In this document: positions 5,619 to 6,691 of the stretch, piece after piece | How the letters are laid out: each line of letters begins with the position of its first letter | Position numbering within the stretch: the first letter of the stretch is position 1 | NCBI GenBank assembly: GCA_002455425.1 | Contig: DKKT01000010.1 | Location: 934-7,624 of the forward strand | Source of the DNA: Chthonomonas sp. UBA6659 | Lineage (GTDB): Bacteria; Armatimonadota; Fimbriimonadia; Fimbriimonadales; Fimbriimonadaceae | DNA: 6,691 nucleotides | Direction of reading: 5' to 3' | The notes under the pieces: generated by a model | The model's database searches: none | What the model saw: only the letters and a program-made list of their open reading frames with translations | What the model was told of the DNA's origin: nothing | Translations under genes and position numbers: made by a program

Positions 5619-5852
5619 ATGGTTCACGTCCGGATTCTCGTCACCCTCAAACCCTCGCTCCTCGACTCCGCCGGGCGCACTGTGACCGGCGCGCTCGACA
5701 ACCTCGGTTTCTCGGAGGTTGAAGACGTTCGGATCGGGAAGGCGATCGTGGTGCGACTGAAGGAGTACGACGAGGCGCGAGTCCGCGCGATGTGCGACAA
5801 GCTGCTCGCGAATCCCGTGATCGAGGACTACCAGATCGAGGTCCTTGGGTGA
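5619..5852 (+). CDS. purS: Phosphoribosylformylglycinamidine synthase subunit PurS
   Basis: This small protein of 77 residues (80 if the ATG at 5610 is used) is the structural subunit that bridges PurQ and PurL in the three-part FGAM synthase, step four of purine synthesis. The sequence follows the PurS pattern closely: MVHVRILVTLKPSLLDSAG at the N-terminus, a central VEDVRIGKAIVVRL strand and a C-terminal MCDKLLANPVIEDYQIEV. The start at 5619 aligns with the family N-terminus (M-x-x-V-x-V-x-V-x-L-K); 5610 is a possible alternative, nearly abutting the serC stop at 5608. The stop overlaps the purQ start by 4 bp, indicating coupling. Confidence 0.95.
   Translation: MVHVRILVTLKPSLLDSAGRTVTGALDNLGFSEVEDVRIGKAIVVRLKEYDEARVRAMCDKLLANPVIEDYQIEVLG
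5838..5841 (+). promoter_or_regulatory. Ribosome binding site supporting the GTG start of purQ
   Basis: GAGG lies 7 nt before the GTG at 5849, within the end of purS. It favours this GTG over the in-frame ATG at 5792, which would add 19 residues without family similarity and overlap purS by 61 bp. Confidence 0.5.
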
Positions 5853-6553
5853 GGGTCGCGGTCCTCCGGTTCCCGGGCTCGAACTGCGATCAGGACGCGC
5901 TCTATGCGCTTCGCGACGATGTTCAGGTTGAGGCGGAGTACGTCTGGCACGAGGAAACTTCGTTGCGCGGCTTCGACGCCGTCTTCATCCCCGGCGGATT
6001 CTCGTATGGCGACTACCTCCGGTGCGGGGCGATGGCCTCGCGCTCTCGGATCATGGAGGCGGTTGTCCGCGAGGCGCATGGCGGGATGCCGGTGATCGGT
6101 GCATGCAACGGCTTCCAGATCCTCTGCGAGGTCGGCCTTCTCCCCGGTGCCCTGCTGCGGAACGCGTCGGAACGGTTCGTCTGCCGGGATGTCTTCCTTC
6201 GAGTCGAAAACCGAGCGAGCCTCTGGACGCAGGGCGTCGAGAAGATCCTGCGGATCCCGATCGCGCATGGCGAGGGGCGATATGTGTGCGACGAGCAGAC
6301 CCTTGCCCGGCTTGAATCCGAGAACCGGATCGCGTTTCGTTACGTGACGGAGAACGGGGAGCTCGACGCGGTCGCGAATCCGAACGGATCGGTGGCTTCC
6401 ATCGCGGGTCTCGTCAATGAAGGCGGGAACGTCCTCGGCCTGATGCCGCACCCCGAGCGGGCGACCAAGGCGCTCCTCGGGTCGACGGACGGCCTTCAGA
6501 TTCTGCGTGCGCTCTGCGCAGTGCCGATCCGAGCCGATCAGCTCGTTCCTTGA
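5849..6553 (+). CDS. purQ: Phosphoribosylformylglycinamidine synthase, glutaminase subunit PurQ
   Basis: This 234-residue class I glutamine amidotransferase releases ammonia from glutamine and passes it to PurL to make FGAM from FGAR. Motifs seen are LRFPGSNCDQD (6-16), the oxyanion region FIPGGFSYGDYLRCGA (46-61), the nucleophile elbow GACNGFQ (84-90, C86) and the catalytic LMPHPERA (198-205, H201 and E203). Length agrees with the roughly 225-235 of stand-alone PurQ. The GTG at 5849 is chosen because it puts the conserved V-A-V-L-R-F-P-G strand at the N-terminus, has a spaced GAGG, and gives a GTGA overlap with the purS stop. purL, the synthase subunit, is not in the window and cannot follow immediately, since 138 bp of repeat-like sequence come next. 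Confidence 0.97.
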   Translation: MRVAVLRFPGSNCDQDALYALRDDVQVEAEYVWHEETSLRGFDAVFIPGGFSYGDYLRCGAMASRSRIMEAVVREAHGGMPVIGACNGFQILCEVGLLPGALLRNASERFVCRDVFLRVENRASLWTQGVEKILRIPIAHGEGRYVCDEQTLARLESENRIAFRYVTENGELDAVANPNGSVASIAGLVNEGGNVLGLMPHPERATKALLGSTDGLQILRALCAVPIRADQLVP

Positions 6554-6561
6554 TCCTTGGG

Positions 6562-6579
6562 GTCCCTTTCGGTGGGGAC
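6562..6579 (+). terminator. Small hairpin after purQ (weak terminator candidate)
   Basis: GTCCC (6562-6566) can pair with GGGAC (6575-6579) around an 8-nt loop, 9 bp after the purQ stop. There is no T-run after it, so a classical intrinsic terminator is not supported; this may be only a minor RNA structure. Confidence 0.2.
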
Positions 6580-6603
6580 GATTCTCGTCGGTGACGGTGT
6601 TCC

Positions 6604-6634
6604 CCCTCGCCCCATGAAGGATGGGGAGAGGGGT
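6604..6634. repeat. GC-rich palindromic hairpin of dispersed-repeat (REP-like) type
   Basis: CCCCTC (6604-6609) pairs with GAGGGG (6629-6634), and CCCCAT (6611-6616) pairs with ATGGGG (6622-6627), around the loop gaagg, with a single G/A mismatch between the two stems. This is a strong hairpin some 50 bp downstream of purQ and may protect or end the mRNA, though no T-tract follows. Its style, followed by taggggtgagggg, is common in intergenic dispersed repeats of high-GC bacteria. Only one copy is visible here, so dispersal is from general familiarity. Confidence 0.6.
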
Positions 6635-6651
6635 AGGGGTGAGGGGTCATA

Positions 6652-6676
6652 CCTCTCCACCTCTGGGGGAGAGGTC
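6652..6676. repeat. Second palindromic hairpin, adjacent to the first, near the window end
   Basis: ACCTCTCC (6652-6659) pairs perfectly with GGAGAGGT (6669-6676) around a 9-nt loop. It lies 17 bp after the first hairpin, and both have pyrimidine-rich left and purine-rich right arms. The sequence continues with cggtgagcgaagcgaa to the window edge, so the element may be cut off. The two hairpins together look like a composite intergenic repeat rather than a coding region. Confidence 0.55.
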
Positions 6677-6691
6677 GGTGAGCGAAGCGAA

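Noticed and set aside
6414..6650. Minus strand open frame beginning MTPHPYPSPHPSWGEGE
   Set aside because: This peptide is the usual false translation of GC-rich hairpin repeats; it overlaps purQ and the repeat.

Overview
The window looks like chromosomal DNA from a high-GC, non-model bacterium. Hand counts of 240-bp blocks give about 69% G+C inside lon and about 62% inside serC. Genes are packed on one strand, with GTGA stop/start overlaps and a separate purS-purQ pair of the Gram-positive/deep-branching type rather than the fused PurL of Enterobacteria. Lineage cannot be fixed from sequence alone. The style, including GC-rich hairpin repeats of the 'cccctcgcccc...ggggagagggg' kind, would suit Armatimonadota, Planctomycetota or Chloroflexota, with Armatimonadota/Fimbriimonadia a weak personal preference.

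Layout, all on the + strand. Bases 1-192 hold about four tandem copies of a 46-bp non-coding repeat, followed by a decayed fifth copy containing an inverted repeat and then a perfect 10-bp palindrome, all upstream of lon. lon (286-2634) is a complete LonA protease with intact ATPase and Ser-Lys protease motifs. A two-gene cassette follows: an SMC/RecF/OLD-like AAA ATPase (2677-3846), and a DUF4276-family protein (3843-4454) that shares 4 bp with it. Then come serC (4511-5608, phosphoserine aminotransferase), purS (5619-5852) and purQ (5849-6553), which encode two subunits of FGAM synthase. The final 138 bp contain no gene but several GC-rich hairpins of dispersed-repeat type.

The main discovery is at the cassette edges. 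A 20-bp sequence forming codons 774-779 of lon (2604-2623) recurs exactly at 4461-4480, after the DUF4276 gene. The second copy reads in the lon frame as V-L-A-V-A-L-V-stop. The ATPase/DUF4276 pair therefore appears to have been inserted into the 3' end of lon, leaving a 20-bp direct duplication and a relic of the old lon terminus 25 bp before serC. The inferred ancestral order is lon-serC-purS-purQ. The ATPase gene also has visibly lower G+C (about 51% in its middle) than its neighbours.

The housekeeping genes cover protein quality control, serine/PLP metabolism and purine synthesis. The inserted pair resembles the ATPase plus nuclease-like partner layout of several anti-phage systems (OLD/Gabija GajA, AbiLi-AbiLii, PARIS AriA-AriB). 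A defence role is an inference from family architecture and from the insertion context; nothing in the window demonstrates it.
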